This document shows positions 31,517 through 40,197 of a stretch of 47,777 nt of DNA, piece by piece. A program made the translations under genes and the position numbers. Under the pieces are notes generated by a model. The model worked only from the letters and a program-made list of their open reading frames with translations. It did not search any database and was not told the origin of the DNA. The DNA comes from Catellatospora tritici (GTDB lineage: Bacteria > Actinomycetota > Actinomycetes > Mycobacteriales > Micromonosporaceae). Where the stretch lies: contig NZ_JAHRCY010000040.1 in assembly GCF_019083965.1 (NCBI RefSeq), positions 1 through 47,777 on the forward strand. Reading direction: 5' to 3'. Position 1 is the stretch's first letter. Each line of letters starts with the position of its first letter.

Positions 31517-32091
31517 CCCATTCGTCCCCCACCGACCTGCTGACGCTGCACGCGGTGCGGCTCAAGGGCTTCGCCGACACCGCCGCCGTCGCGGCCCGGT
31601 TCGGGCTCGACCCCGCCCAGACCGGCGAGGATCTGCTCGACGCCCAGGCATACGGCTGGGTCACCAGGGCGTCCTTCGCCGACCTGACCGGCTGGTCGCT
31701 GACCGGCAGCGGATACCGGCGCAACACGGCCCAGCTCCGCGACGAACTCGACCAGGCGGGCGCCGAGAAGACCGTCACCGCCGTCCACGACCGGTTCCTG
31801 CCGCTCAACGCCGAGGCCACCCAGGTGTTCACCGCGTGGCAATTGAGCTCCGGCCGTCCCGCCGAGACGTTGCGCCGACTCGCCGACCTCGCCGAGGAAC
31901 TGCGTGGGCTCGAACAGTCCCTGGCCGCGCGGCTGGGCCGATTCATCGGTTACCACGAACGGTTCACCGCCGCGCTGACCCGCTCCGATCAGCACCCGGA
32001 GTGGATCACCGGCATCGAGGTCGACTCCTGCCACCGGATCTGGTTCGAATTGCACGAGGATCTGATCGCCACGCTCGGCATCGTGCGGTAG
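31513..32091 (+). CDS. Winged-helix-like partner protein of the compact PEP-utilising enzyme
   Basis: The 192-aa protein starts at 31513, overlapping the enzyme's stop (ATGA). Residues 8-70 look like a winged helix (LHAVRLKGFADTAAVAARFG, LLDAQAYGWVTRASF, LTGSGYRRN). The C-terminal part is helical (ETLRRLADLAEELRGLEQSL, HERFTAALTRSDQHPEWITG). I do not recognise a precise family. As the third member of a tightly coupled operon it may be the substrate or acceptor protein of the enzyme, or a transcription factor that it phosphorylates; that is inference. Confidence 0.65.
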   Translation: MTHSSPTDLLTLHAVRLKGFADTAAVAARFGLDPAQTGEDLLDAQAYGWVTRASFADLTGWSLTGSGYRRNTAQLRDELDQAGAEKTVTAVHDRFLPLNAEATQVFTAWQLSSGRPAETLRRLADLAEELRGLEQSLAARLGRFIGYHERFTAALTRSDQHPEWITGIEVDSCHRIWFELHEDLIATLGIVR

Positions 32092-32130
32092 CCGAGCCGG
32101 TGGAGGTCGCCGCGGCGGGTTCCCGGGTGC

Positions 32131-32286
32131 TCAGTCGGCGATGACGGCCACGCCGGTGCGGCCGCCGTCGACGTCGAGGACGGTGCCGTGGACGAAAGCG
32201 GACTCGTCACTGGCCAGGTAGACGGCGGCTGCCGCGATCGCCTCCGGTCGGCCGACGTGTCCGGCCGGGGTGCCGCGCATCCAGGC
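32131..32286 (-). pseudogene. Remnant of a short-chain dehydrogenase (SDR), C-terminal ~50 residues
   Basis: Read on the minus strand the last 50 codons encode PAGHVGRPEAIAAAAVYLAS-DESAFVHG-TVLDVDGG, the unmistakable C-terminus of a classical SDR ending at a TGA (32131-32133). Upstream the frame meets a stop at 32287-32289, and the Rossmann and catalytic Tyr/Lys parts are gone. The breakpoint falls directly against the 5' end of the TetR gene. Confidence 0.8.
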
Positions 32287-32897
32287 TCACCGCCAAGGGC
32301 GCCGCCACCCGCGCCCGGATCGTCGCCGCCGCCGCGGACCTCGTGCTGGCCCGCGGCGTCGGCGGCACCAGCCTCGACGACGTGCGCGCGGGGACGCTGA
32401 CGAGCAAGAGCCAGCTGTTCCACTACTTCCCCGGCGGCAAGACCGAGCTGGTCCTGGCGATCGCGGAACTGCAGCTGGAACGGGTGCTGCAGGCACAGCG
32501 GCCGTACCTGGACACCCTGGACACCTGGGCGGCATGGGACGGCTGGCGCGACGCGCTGCTGGACCACTACAGCTCCCAACCACACTGGGGCTGCCCCATC
32601 GGCACCCTGGTGAGCGAGCTGACCGGCACGGACCCGGTGGCGGCGGCCGAGGTCGTCGGGCACATGAACCGCTGGATGGACCACCTGCGGGCCGGGCTGC
32701 GGCGGATGCGCGACAGCGGCCTGCTCCGCGCCGACACCGACCCCGACCGGCTGGCCCTGGCCGTCTTCGCCACCGTGCAGGGCGGCCTGCTGCTGACCCA
32801 CGCCGCCCGGTCACCGGAACCACTGTCGGCAGCTCTCGACGCCGCCCTCACCGTGCTGCACGCCGCCGCGCCCGGTGACGAGCTCGCCCGCGGCTGA
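32284..32897 (+). pseudogene. TetR-family regulator lacking a start codon (5' truncated)
   Basis: The frame encodes a TetR protein from LTAKGAATRARIVAAAADLV on, with a full helix-turn-helix (GVGGTSLDDV, TSKSQLFHYFPGGKTELVL) and a C-terminal ligand domain (WGCPIGTLVSEL). No ATG/GTG lies in frame before the GTG at 32343, which would delete the first DNA-binding helix. In another frame a GTG-CCG-CGC lead-in lies 7 nt out of register, so a small indel or the SDR deletion destroyed the start. Normally such a TetR is divergent from the SDR it regulates; here both are cut at the same point. Expression is doubtful. Confidence 0.75.
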
Positions 32898-32962
32898 CAG
32901 CCCAGCATCGTCACCTCCGCGAGCAGCAGCGACGCGGTATCAGCTCTGGATGTGCTTACCCG

Positions 32963-33793
32963 TCACATGGCGCCGCTGACCGGTAGATCCGACCGGTCCG
33001 CTGGATCCGACCGGTCTGCGGCGAGACCGTGGCAGTACCGGGCGGTCTCGTCGTCGGCGGGCAGGAACGTCTCGACCGCGACCTCGGCCAGCGCGATGTC
33101 GAACGCCGTGCCGAAGGTGGTGATCGTGGTGATGAACCGCAGCTCCACGCCCCGATGTCCGACCCGGATCGTCAGCGCGATATCCGCCGGATCCGGCGGT
33201 GCCACTTCGACCGGTGGACCGTACCCGACGAGTTCCTCGTGCAGCGCGGCGAGGAACGGATCACCGGTGTTTCCCGCTTGAACGGCCAGGCGGGGCAACA
33301 GGTGCGCGCGTACCTCGGAGAGGTTGCCTACCCTGGCCGCGAGCCCCAGCGGGTGAAGGCCCAGCCGCATCATGTTGATCGGAGGCGTCCGCAGGTGCTC
33401 CGCCACATCGGCGGTGAGCAGGTCGAACGCGGTGTTGGCGAGCAGCACGTCCCACCGCCGGTCCAGTGCCGCCGCCGGATACGGCTCATGCGCCCGCAGG
33501 ATACGGCGCAGCGCGGCGCGTACCCGCTGGTCATCGGGGTCCGTCGCGCCGCTCTCCCGGTAGACCGGGGCGTGCCCGGCGGCGGTGAGCAGCCGGTTGC
33601 GTTCCCGCAGCGGCACCGCCAGCTGCGCCATCAGCCGCAGCACCATGGCGGCGCTGGGAACGGTACGCCCGGTCTCGACGAAACTGATGTGCCGCGCCGA
33701 CACGTCGGCCTGGATGGCCAGGTCGAGCTGGCTGAGACCGCGAAGCCTGCGCCAGTGGCGCAACTGGTGGCCGATGGACTCCGAGGCGGTCAT
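32963..33793 (-). CDS. XRE-family regulator, MmyB-like (second copy)
   Basis: The 276-aa protein has an N-terminal helix-turn-helix (LRHWRRLRGLSQLDLAIQAD, HISFVETGRTVPSA) and an MmyB ligand domain (about 95-255, LDRRWDVLLANTAFDLLTAD and TTFGTAFDIALAEVAVETF). The last residues come from a short duplicated DNA unit (GATCCGACCGGTC twice), giving the repeat DRSDPADRSD. It is only distantly similar to the 25.5-kb regulator and is divergent from a SnoaL-like gene that it may control. Confidence 0.9.
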   Translation of the reverse strand: MTASESIGHQLRHWRRLRGLSQLDLAIQADVSARHISFVETGRTVPSAAMVLRLMAQLAVPLRERNRLLTAAGHAPVYRESGATDPDDQRVRAALRRILRAHEPYPAAALDRRWDVLLANTAFDLLTADVAEHLRTPPINMMRLGLHPLGLAARVGNLSEVRAHLLPRLAVQAGNTGDPFLAALHEELVGYGPPVEVAPPDPADIALTIRVGHRGVELRFITTITTFGTAFDIALAEVAVETFLPADDETARYCHGLAADRSDPADRSDLPVSGAM

Positions 33794-33828
33794 GCCCCGA
33801 TTGTGAGCACAGACCGGTGGGCTCGGCC

Positions 33829-33845
33829 ATTACCCGCGACGTAAT
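33829..33845. promoter_or_regulatory. Short inverted repeat between MmyB regulator and SnoaL gene
   Basis: ATTAC (33829-33833) and GTAAT (33841-33845) form a 5-bp inverted repeat with a 7-bp spacer, within the 87-bp divergent intergenic region. It is a possible but weak operator. Confidence 0.3.
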
Positions 33846-33880
33846 CGACGGCCCGGCGCGTGGCTGCCATCGTCTGCGCC

Positions 33881-34255
33881 ATGGAGAACACCGGCACCGC
33901 ACAGCGGAACAAGGAACTGGTCCTGCACGGCTTCGCACGGTTCGCGGCGGGCGACATCGAGATCCTCCGCACCCTGCTGCACGAGGACTTCCTTGAGCAC
34001 AGTCCGGGCAACCCGTCCGGCCGCGACGCGTTCATCGCCTACATCGCAAACGCGCCGGTCGCCGGAGCGAAACTCGACCTCAAACGGGTCGTCGCCGAGG
34101 ACGACCTGGTGGTCATGCACTATCGCATGACCACGGCCACCGAAGAAGTCGCGGTCGTCGACATCTGGCGCCTGGCCGACGGCCTGATCGTCGAACACTG
34201 GGACGTCGTGCAGCCGGTCCCGGCCCCGTTCGAGACCCCGAACGGAATGTTCTAG
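33881..34255 (+). CDS. SnoaL-like / NTF2-fold protein
   Basis: The 124-aa single-domain protein has the alpha+beta cone of the SnoaL/NTF2 superfamily: helix KELVLHGFARFAAGDIEILR, HEDFLEHSPGNPSGRDAFI, and the closing strands VVDIWRLADGLIVEHWDVVQ. The latter is the standard motif of predicted SnoaL-like ester cyclases or small-molecule isomerases. The ATG at 33881 begins the conserved helix; the upstream extension is promoter. Substrate unknown, possibly regulated by the divergent MmyB protein. Confidence 0.88.
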   Translation: MENTGTAQRNKELVLHGFARFAAGDIEILRTLLHEDFLEHSPGNPSGRDAFIAYIANAPVAGAKLDLKRVVAEDDLVVMHYRMTTATEEVAVVDIWRLADGLIVEHWDVVQPVPAPFETPNGMF

Positions 34256-34369
34256 ACCAGCCCGTGAGACGACACGGCGGTGGGCGTGGGCCGACGTCCG
34301 CGACCATCGCCGCCCAACCCGCGGGGTAAACTGCCGAACACCGATCGCCGACCGAGGAACCATGGCCGC

Positions 34370-34993
34370 ATGAGAATCCTGCCGTTCGGCCTGACCGGCT
34401 GGCTGATCGAAGTGGACACGACCACCGAGGCCACCTCGCTGTACGACCACCTGCACGCCCTCGCGCCCACCGGCCCGATGGCACTGGTCACCGACCTCGT
34501 CCCCGGCGCCCGCACCGTCCTGCTCGACGTGGACCGACCCGGTATCACCCACACCGAGGTGACCGCGCTACTCGGCGACTGGCGACCGGGCACACCGCGG
34601 GCCCGACACTCCGCCGAGATCGTCGAGATCCCGGTCCGCTACGGCGGCCCCGACCTGGCCGAGATCGCCCGGCTGAAAGAGGTCTCCGAGACCGCCATCG
34701 TCCAGGCACACACCGGATCCGAATTCCAGGTGGCGTTCTGCGGCTTCGCACCCGGCTTCGCCTACATCAGCGGCCTGCCACCGATCCTGCACGTGCCCCG
34801 GCTCGAACAGCCCCGCACCTCCGTCCAGGCCGGGAGCGTGGCGCTGGCAGGTGGCTTCACCAGCGTGTATCCCCGCCGCTCCCCCGGCGGCTGGCGCATC
34901 CTCGGCCACACCGACGTCGCCCTGTGGAACGTCGACCGCGACCCGCCCGCCCTGCTGCCACCCGGCACCCGAGTCAGGTTCACCGCCGCATGA
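34370..34993 (+). CDS. pxpB: 5-oxoprolinase subunit PxpB
   Basis: The 207-aa protein shows the KipI/PxpB fold: V-x-I-P-V-R-Y-G-G-PDLAEIA at the domain centre, AFCGFAPGFAYISGLP (the hallmark segment) and PGGWRILGHTDVALWN near the end. With PxpC it makes the ATP-dependent 5-oxoproline (pyroglutamate) ring-opening enzyme. The ATG at 34370 precedes the conserved MRILPFG; the frame extends to 34280 without coding signal. It overlaps pxpC by 4 bases. The usual third partner, pxpA (LamB/YcsF), is not adjacent. Confidence 0.92.
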   Translation: MRILPFGLTGWLIEVDTTTEATSLYDHLHALAPTGPMALVTDLVPGARTVLLDVDRPGITHTEVTALLGDWRPGTPRARHSAEIVEIPVRYGGPDLAEIARLKEVSETAIVQAHTGSEFQVAFCGFAPGFAYISGLPPILHVPRLEQPRTSVQAGSVALAGGFTSVYPRRSPGGWRILGHTDVALWNVDRDPPALLPPGTRVRFTAA

Positions 34994-35841
34994 CCGGCCT
35001 GGTGATCGTGCGCCCCGGCCTGCTGACCACGGTCCAGGACCTCGGCCGCCGAGGACTGGCGAGCCTGGCCGTCCCCCCGTCGGGCGCGGCCGACCGGCAG
35101 AGCCTCCGGTTGGCCAACCGGCTCGTGGGCAACGACGAGAGCCGGGCCGGTCTGGAAGCCACCCTGCTCGGCGTCGACCTCAGCTGCGGCACCGACCGCT
35201 GGCTCGCCGTCACCGGCGCACCCGGCCCGGTCTTCGTCGACGACCGGCCCGCGGCCCAGTACGCACCGGTGTTCCTGCCCGCGGGTTCGGTCCTACGGAT
35301 CGGGCCGGCGGCCAGCGGACTGCGTACCTATGTCGCCGTGGCCGGCGGCGTGGACGTGCCGCCCGTGCTCGGCAGCCGCTCCACCGACGTCATGTCCGGA
35401 CTCGGGCCCGCCCCGCTCACCGCCGGGACCGAACTGCCCCTGGGCACACCGCAGGGCGACCCGGCACCCGTCGACGTCGCCCCGGCGGCGGCGATTCCGG
35501 CCGACCCGAGGGTCCGGCTGCTTGCCGGGCCACGCGCGGACTGGTTCACCAGCAGCCTGGACGGCCTGACCTATACGGTCACCGGTGAGAGCAACCGCGT
35601 CGGCGTGCGTTTGGACGGCCCCGCCCTGCGGCGCACGCACCGGGATGAACTGCCCAGCGAAGGAATGATCTCCGGAGCCGTGCAGGTTCCGCCGTCCGGA
35701 CTGCCGGTCATCCTGCTCGCCGACCATCCGACCACGGGCGGATATCCGGTCGTCGGCGTCGTACACCCAGACGATCTGTGGCTGATCGCCCAGGCCCGAC
35801 CCGGGACCCGGCTGACCTTCGTCCCCGCACGCAGGCGATGA
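34990..35841 (+). CDS. pxpC: 5-oxoprolinase subunit PxpC
   Basis: The 283-aa protein is the KipA/PxpC (biotin-dependent carboxyltransferase-like) subunit: IVRPGLLTTVQDLGRRGLAS at the N-terminus, SGAADRQSLRLANRLVGND, SNRVGVRLDGPAL and LPVILLADHPTTGGYPVVG. It acts with PxpB. Translationally coupled to pxpB (ATGA). No pxpA lies on either side, so PxpA must be encoded elsewhere if the enzyme works. Confidence 0.93.
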   Translation: MTGLVIVRPGLLTTVQDLGRRGLASLAVPPSGAADRQSLRLANRLVGNDESRAGLEATLLGVDLSCGTDRWLAVTGAPGPVFVDDRPAAQYAPVFLPAGSVLRIGPAASGLRTYVAVAGGVDVPPVLGSRSTDVMSGLGPAPLTAGTELPLGTPQGDPAPVDVAPAAAIPADPRVRLLAGPRADWFTSSLDGLTYTVTGESNRVGVRLDGPALRRTHRDELPSEGMISGAVQVPPSGLPVILLADHPTTGGYPVVGVVHPDDLWLIAQARPGTRLTFVPARRR

Positions 35842-36039
35842 CCACTCCCGGACCGCGGTAGCGCCGACTCCGCCCAGATCAACGCCCCATCGGCCCACAC
35901 ATTGAGACATCCACCTGTGCGACAGCCATGGCCGGGCAGTGAGAAATGTAAGATCCCCGCTGCGGCAGGATGTTCGCGGGACACGCTCGCGCGCCGATGA
36001 CAGCGCCCGGGAGGCGTCCGTATCGATGATCAGGTGAGC

Positions 36040-36663
36040 ATGAGAATTCTGGCTATCAACGGGTCGGAACGCGGTCGCGGCTCGACCTGGCAGGCGGCAC
36101 AGGAGGCGCTCGCCTACGCCCAGGGACGCGGCTGCGCGACCGAAATGGTCAACCTGGCCGAACACCGGATCGTGCCCTGCGACTGCGGACGCTGCAACTC
36201 CCGCCCCGATCCCTGCCCCGTCGACGACAGCGTCGGCGAGATCGTCGACCGGATGATCCAGGCCGACGCGGTCATCTTCGCCGCCCCCGTCCACGGCTTC
36301 GGACTGTCCTCGCTCATGCAGACGTTCATCGAGCGCGCCGGCGTCGGTCACCTGCGCTTCGAACGGCCGCTCACCAACACCATCGGCGCCGTGATCGTCG
36401 TCGGCCGACGCTACGGCCACCTCGACGTGCACGCCCAACTGCTGCACAACCTGCTGCTCAACCGCTTCATCCTGGTGGGCAGCGGCTTTCCCGTGACCAT
36501 CCACTCCGGCGGCGAGCAGGGCGTCCTGTCCGACCTCGAGGGCATGGACGCGCTGCGCCGCAGCGTCGACCGCATCGTCGACGTCGGCACCGCGCTGATC
36601 GCGTCCGGAACGAAGCTGCCGCTGCCCGGCGAGGTGGAGCGGCGTGTCGGAAGGACCAGCTGA
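36040..36663 (+). CDS. Flavodoxin-fold NAD(P)H-dependent oxidoreductase with Cys cluster (Isf-like)
   Basis: The 207-aa protein has FMN loop INGSERGRGSTWQAAQEAL near residue 5, APVHGFGLSSLMQTFIERAG and a compact cysteine group VPCDCGRCNSRPDPC that resembles the Fe-S site of iron-sulfur flavoproteins, with slightly unusual spacing (C-x-C-x2-C-x6-C). I choose the ATG at 36040, preceded by AGGTGA; a GTG lies at 36034. It is the first gene of a six-gene operon of transport and tailoring genes and may supply electrons to the P450 or reduce a biosynthetic intermediate. Confidence 0.82.
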   Translation: MRILAINGSERGRGSTWQAAQEALAYAQGRGCATEMVNLAEHRIVPCDCGRCNSRPDPCPVDDSVGEIVDRMIQADAVIFAAPVHGFGLSSLMQTFIERAGVGHLRFERPLTNTIGAVIVVGRRYGHLDVHAQLLHNLLLNRFILVGSGFPVTIHSGGEQGVLSDLEGMDALRRSVDRIVDVGTALIASGTKLPLPGEVERRVGRTS

Positions 36664-36666
36664 CCG

Positions 36667-37893
36667 GTGACCACCATCGCGAAGGCCGACGCCCCGGCCG
36701 GCAGCGGCCTGACCCTGCTCGTCGGCAGCAAGTTCGCCTCCACCGTGGCGTACTCGATCCTGTGGGTGCTGCTGCCGCTGTACGTCTACCAGTCCAGCGG
36801 ATCGGCGCTGGCCGCCGCCGTCGCCTCCGCGGTCAACGTCGTGCCGTTCCTGCTGTTCGGCATGCTGGCCGGCGCGTACGTCGACCGCTCCTCCCCCGCC
36901 CGGGTCATGGTGTGGATGGAGACCGCCAACGCCGCCGTCCTGCTGTCGGTCCCGCTGCTGGACGCGACCGTGGGCCTCCCGCCGCTGGTGCTGATCCTGG
37001 TCGGCTTCGTCTCCGCCACCGTGTACGTCTGGTTCGAGGTGGCCAGCTCCGCGACCATCCCCGCCGTCGTCGGCAAGTCCGGCGTGTTCCGCGCCAACAG
37101 CTGGCTGTGGATGATCTCCACCCTGGTGACCTCGGTCGCCGCCCCGGTCGGATTCTTCCTGCTCGACGCGCTACGCCTGGGCCCCACCTTCGCCGTGCTC
37201 GCGGGCTGCTACCTGGTGTCCGCGCTGCTCATCGCGCTGCTGCGGCTGCCCCGGCCCACCCGGGCCGAACCGGGCACCCGCGAGCCGGGCGCGATCTGGG
37301 CCGGACTGCGCTTCATCGCCGACCAACCGCTGCTGCGCGCCTACACCACCGTCAACGTCGGCGTCGGCGTCAGCGCGGGCGCGGTGTACGGAATGCTGGT
37401 CGTGTTCAGCTCCCGGGCCCTGGGCCTGGCCACCGACGACTACCGGATGGCCTGGATCATGACCGCCGCCGGCGCCGGAGCCCTGATCGGCGCCATCACG
37501 GCCCGCCGCCTCAAGACCGCGCCACCGGTGCCCACGGCCAGGTGGCTGATCGGCGCCGACCTCGTCCTGCTGCTGGCCTACGCCGCCGCCCCGAACTGGG
37601 CGTTCGCCCTGGTCGCGTTGCTGGCCTGGAACTCCGTGCACACCTGCTTCATGGTGGTGGGCATCTCGGTCCGCCAGATCGTGACCCCGCTGCCGCTGCA
37701 GGGCCGCGTCAACGCGGTCGGCCGGATGATCGCCTGGGGTTCGGTGCCGCTGGGCACCCTGTTGTGCGGCTGGCTCACCGACCTCATCGGACCCCGGCAG
37801 GCGCTGGCCGTGCTGGCCGCCTGCGCCCTGGCCAGCCTGATCGTCGCGCTGCGCACCCCACGCACGCTCACTACGGAGGAAGCGCCGCGATGA
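36667..37893 (+). CDS. Major facilitator superfamily transporter
   Basis: The 408-aa protein starts at a GTG, 3 bp after the flavoprotein stop. It has about 12 predicted membrane helices, starting SKFASTVAYSILWVLLPLY, and the cytoplasmic loop GMLAGAYVDRSSPARVMVWM that carries the MFS motif A (G..D..). It belongs with the drug-efflux/enterobactin-exporter-type MFS group. Within a six-gene operon that otherwise encodes tailoring enzymes it most likely exports the pathway product. The stop overlaps the downstream glycosyltransferase by 4 bases. Confidence 0.9.
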   Translation: MTTIAKADAPAGSGLTLLVGSKFASTVAYSILWVLLPLYVYQSSGSALAAAVASAVNVVPFLLFGMLAGAYVDRSSPARVMVWMETANAAVLLSVPLLDATVGLPPLVLILVGFVSATVYVWFEVASSATIPAVVGKSGVFRANSWLWMISTLVTSVAAPVGFFLLDALRLGPTFAVLAGCYLVSALLIALLRLPRPTRAEPGTREPGAIWAGLRFIADQPLLRAYTTVNVGVGVSAGAVYGMLVVFSSRALGLATDDYRMAWIMTAAGAGALIGAITARRLKTAPPVPTARWLIGADLVLLLAYAAAPNWAFALVALLAWNSVHTCFMVVGISVRQIVTPLPLQGRVNAVGRMIAWGSVPLGTLLCGWLTDLIGPRQALAVLAACALASLIVALRTPRTLTTEEAPR

Positions 37894-39113
37894 CCGCAGA
37901 CCGGTCCGCCCTGCGCGTGCTGTTCGTCGCGTTCAGCCGCTCCAGCCTCGGCCACGTCACCCGGATGCGCACCGCCGCGCAACGGTTCCAGCTGGCCGGC
38001 CACGAGGTCGCCATCGCCTCGCACGAGGAGGTCCGGCCGCTGGTCGAACGGGCCGGTCTGCCCTGGATCGGCATCGACGAGATCGGCCCGGCACCGGCCT
38101 GGCGCGGCATGAACGACGTCGCCGAGCTGCGCGCGTTCGCCCGTACCCGCCTGGCCGCGCCCGCCTACGTCGAGACCTGCCTGCGCGACGAGCTGCGCGC
38201 CATCGACGACTTCGCCCCCGACGCGGTCGTCAGCGACATGCGCAACACCGCGTCGGTGGCCGCCGCCATCCGTGGGCTGCCCAGCGTCACCTGCCACAAC
38301 CTGCGCCTGTTCCGCCATCCCATGCACGCTGTGCTGCCCGAGGTCCTGATCACCCTGGACCAGCTCGGAGTCCCCGAGGCGCATGCCCGCAAGGTGCTCG
38401 GCGACGCGATGCTCGTGCCCGACCTGCCGCTGCTCGATCCGCTGTCCGACATCCCCGCCGACACGATGGCACTGGTCGGGAGCCTGGTCTCCGAGATCCG
38501 GCACGTCGGCGCCCTGGTGCCCGCGGAACTACGCGACGTGGCGTCCGATGCCGTACGCGAGCCGATGCTCAACATCACCCTGGGTGGCAGCGGCGCCGGG
38601 GACAAGGACCTGCTGCGTGCGGTGAGTGCCGCGGCCGGGCTCGGCGTACGGCTGGTGGTCACCCTCGGCACCGACGGCGAGGGCAGCGATGCCCTCGCCG
38701 CGCAGGTACGGGCGGCGGCCGGTGACGCCGAGGTCGACGTCGCCGGGTTCCGGCACGACGCGGTCGACGTGATGGCCCGCGCCACCGCCGCGATCGTCCA
38801 CGGCGGACACTCCTCCATGATCGAAGGGCTGCTGTGCGGAACACCCCTGGTGTTCCTACCGCACTCGGCCGAACAGCGTGGCAACGCCGGTCGCATCACC
38901 GACCTCGGCCTGGGCGCGACCGTCGAACCCGACGACGAGGCGGACACCATCACCGCGAAGATCCGGTCGATGCTCACCCCCGCCGACCGGGGTCTGCACA
39001 CCGCCTTCGCCGCCACCCTCAGGTCCGCCGACGGCGCGCAGGCCATGGTCCAGCACGTGGAACAGGCCGTCGCGCTGCACCGCATCACCAGGAGCACCCA
39101 TGTCCGACCGTGA
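37890..39113 (+). CDS. Glycosyltransferase, GT-B fold (MGT/MurG-like)
   Basis: The 407-aa protein has an N-terminal Rossmann entry VLFVAFSRSSLGHVTRMRTA and a C-terminal sugar-nucleotide site HGGHSSMIEGLLCGTPLVFL with PHSAEQRGNAGRI, as in macrolide/glycopeptide UDP- or TDP-sugar transferases. The ATG at 37890 overlaps the MFS stop. The acceptor is unknown. With two more transferase-like proteins in the same operon, a multiply glycosylated product is likely. Confidence 0.9.
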   Translation: MTADRSALRVLFVAFSRSSLGHVTRMRTAAQRFQLAGHEVAIASHEEVRPLVERAGLPWIGIDEIGPAPAWRGMNDVAELRAFARTRLAAPAYVETCLRDELRAIDDFAPDAVVSDMRNTASVAAAIRGLPSVTCHNLRLFRHPMHAVLPEVLITLDQLGVPEAHARKVLGDAMLVPDLPLLDPLSDIPADTMALVGSLVSEIRHVGALVPAELRDVASDAVREPMLNITLGGSGAGDKDLLRAVSAAAGLGVRLVVTLGTDGEGSDALAAQVRAAAGDAEVDVAGFRHDAVDVMARATAAIVHGGHSSMIEGLLCGTPLVFLPHSAEQRGNAGRITDLGLGATVEPDDEADTITAKIRSMLTPADRGLHTAFAATLRSADGAQAMVQHVEQAVALHRITRSTHVRP

Positions 39114-40197
39114 CGGCGACATCCGCCTCTCCACCGTCATCATGACCCACCCGGCGCGGGCCGACCGCGCCGAAGCGCTGGCCGCCGCGCTGCCCGAGCT
39201 GGCGCCGACCCTGGTCGTCGACACCGGCCAGCCCGGACACGGCAACCTCGGCAACGCGGTGCGCGCCTGGGCCGCCATCGGCGCCGACGCGACCCACCAC
39301 CTGGTGCTGCAGGACGACGCGCTGCCGTGCGCCGACTTCGCGCGACTGGTACGTCAGGCCGTGGGCGCCCGGCCCGACGACGCCGTGAGCCTGTTCTGCG
39401 AGTGGGGTTCGCGCAGCGCCAACCTGGTCCGCGTCGCCGCGTGGCAGGGCCTGTCCTGGGCGCGGGCGGTCGACGTGTACACCCCGTCGCAGGGCCTGGT
39501 CCTGCCCCGGCGGGCGGCGCTCGACTTCGCGGCCGAGTTCGCCGACCAGACCGGCCCCGACGACCTCGCGCTGGCGGGGTTCCTGCGCCGCACCGGGCGG
39601 CGCAACTCGGTGACCGTGCCGAACCTGCTGGAGCACGACGACCAGCCCAGCCTGACCGGCAACGGATTCCAGGGACTGCGCCGCTCCGCCTGCCCCGCGA
39701 CAGCTACCGCCGGGATCGACTTCGACACCGAGGTCGCCGGGGAGGGCCTGGTCTGGGTGCCGTGGGCGTCGTGGATGCGGGTGCACGCCGAATGGTTCTA
39801 CTGCGGCGACGTGGGCGAGCCGACCTGGCTCGGCGAGTTCGCCGACACCCGGCTGCCCGAGGGGCTGCGCCGAGCCGACCTGGCCGACCGGTTCTACACC
39901 GATCTCAAGGAAGCCGACCCGGCGCTGACCGACGCCGTCAGCGAGCTCACCCTGTTCGAATACTGGACGACGTACTTCTGCCTGGGCCTGGCCCTGCCCG
40001 GACCGGCGCGAACCGAACCGGCCGCACTGACCGCCGACGCGTTCGGCACGGCGCTGCCGGGCCTGTTCCGCCGCTACCTGCCGATGTCCACCGTGCAGGC
40101 GCTGCGCGCGGAGGCCGGACGGCTGGCGATGTCGGCGTTGCGGCACGGGGCGCTGGCCGACCTGGCGCGGCCGCACGCGGGCTGGTACTCCGAATGA
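39100..40197 (+). CDS. GT-A-like glycosyltransferase with C-terminal extension
   Basis: The 365-aa protein starts at the ATG at 39100 (ribosome site AGGAG) and overlaps the preceding gene by 14 bases. Residues 8-190 look like a GT-A domain: LSTVIMTHPARADRAEALAA, ATHHLVLQDDALPCADFARL with a DDA metal-binding-like triplet, and SQGLVLPRRAALDFAAEF. This is the layout of GT25/GT2-like transferases acting on a displayed acceptor. The remaining roughly 170 residues are helical and unfamiliar. Family assignment is tentative, but its place between two clear glycosyltransferases supports it. Confidence 0.65.
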   Translation: MSDRDGDIRLSTVIMTHPARADRAEALAAALPELAPTLVVDTGQPGHGNLGNAVRAWAAIGADATHHLVLQDDALPCADFARLVRQAVGARPDDAVSLFCEWGSRSANLVRVAAWQGLSWARAVDVYTPSQGLVLPRRAALDFAAEFADQTGPDDLALAGFLRRTGRRNSVTVPNLLEHDDQPSLTGNGFQGLRRSACPATATAGIDFDTEVAGEGLVWVPWASWMRVHAEWFYCGDVGEPTWLGEFADTRLPEGLRRADLADRFYTDLKEADPALTDAVSELTLFEYWTTYFCLGLALPGPARTEPAALTADAFGTALPGLFRRYLPMSTVQALRAEAGRLAMSALRHGALADLARPHAGWYSE

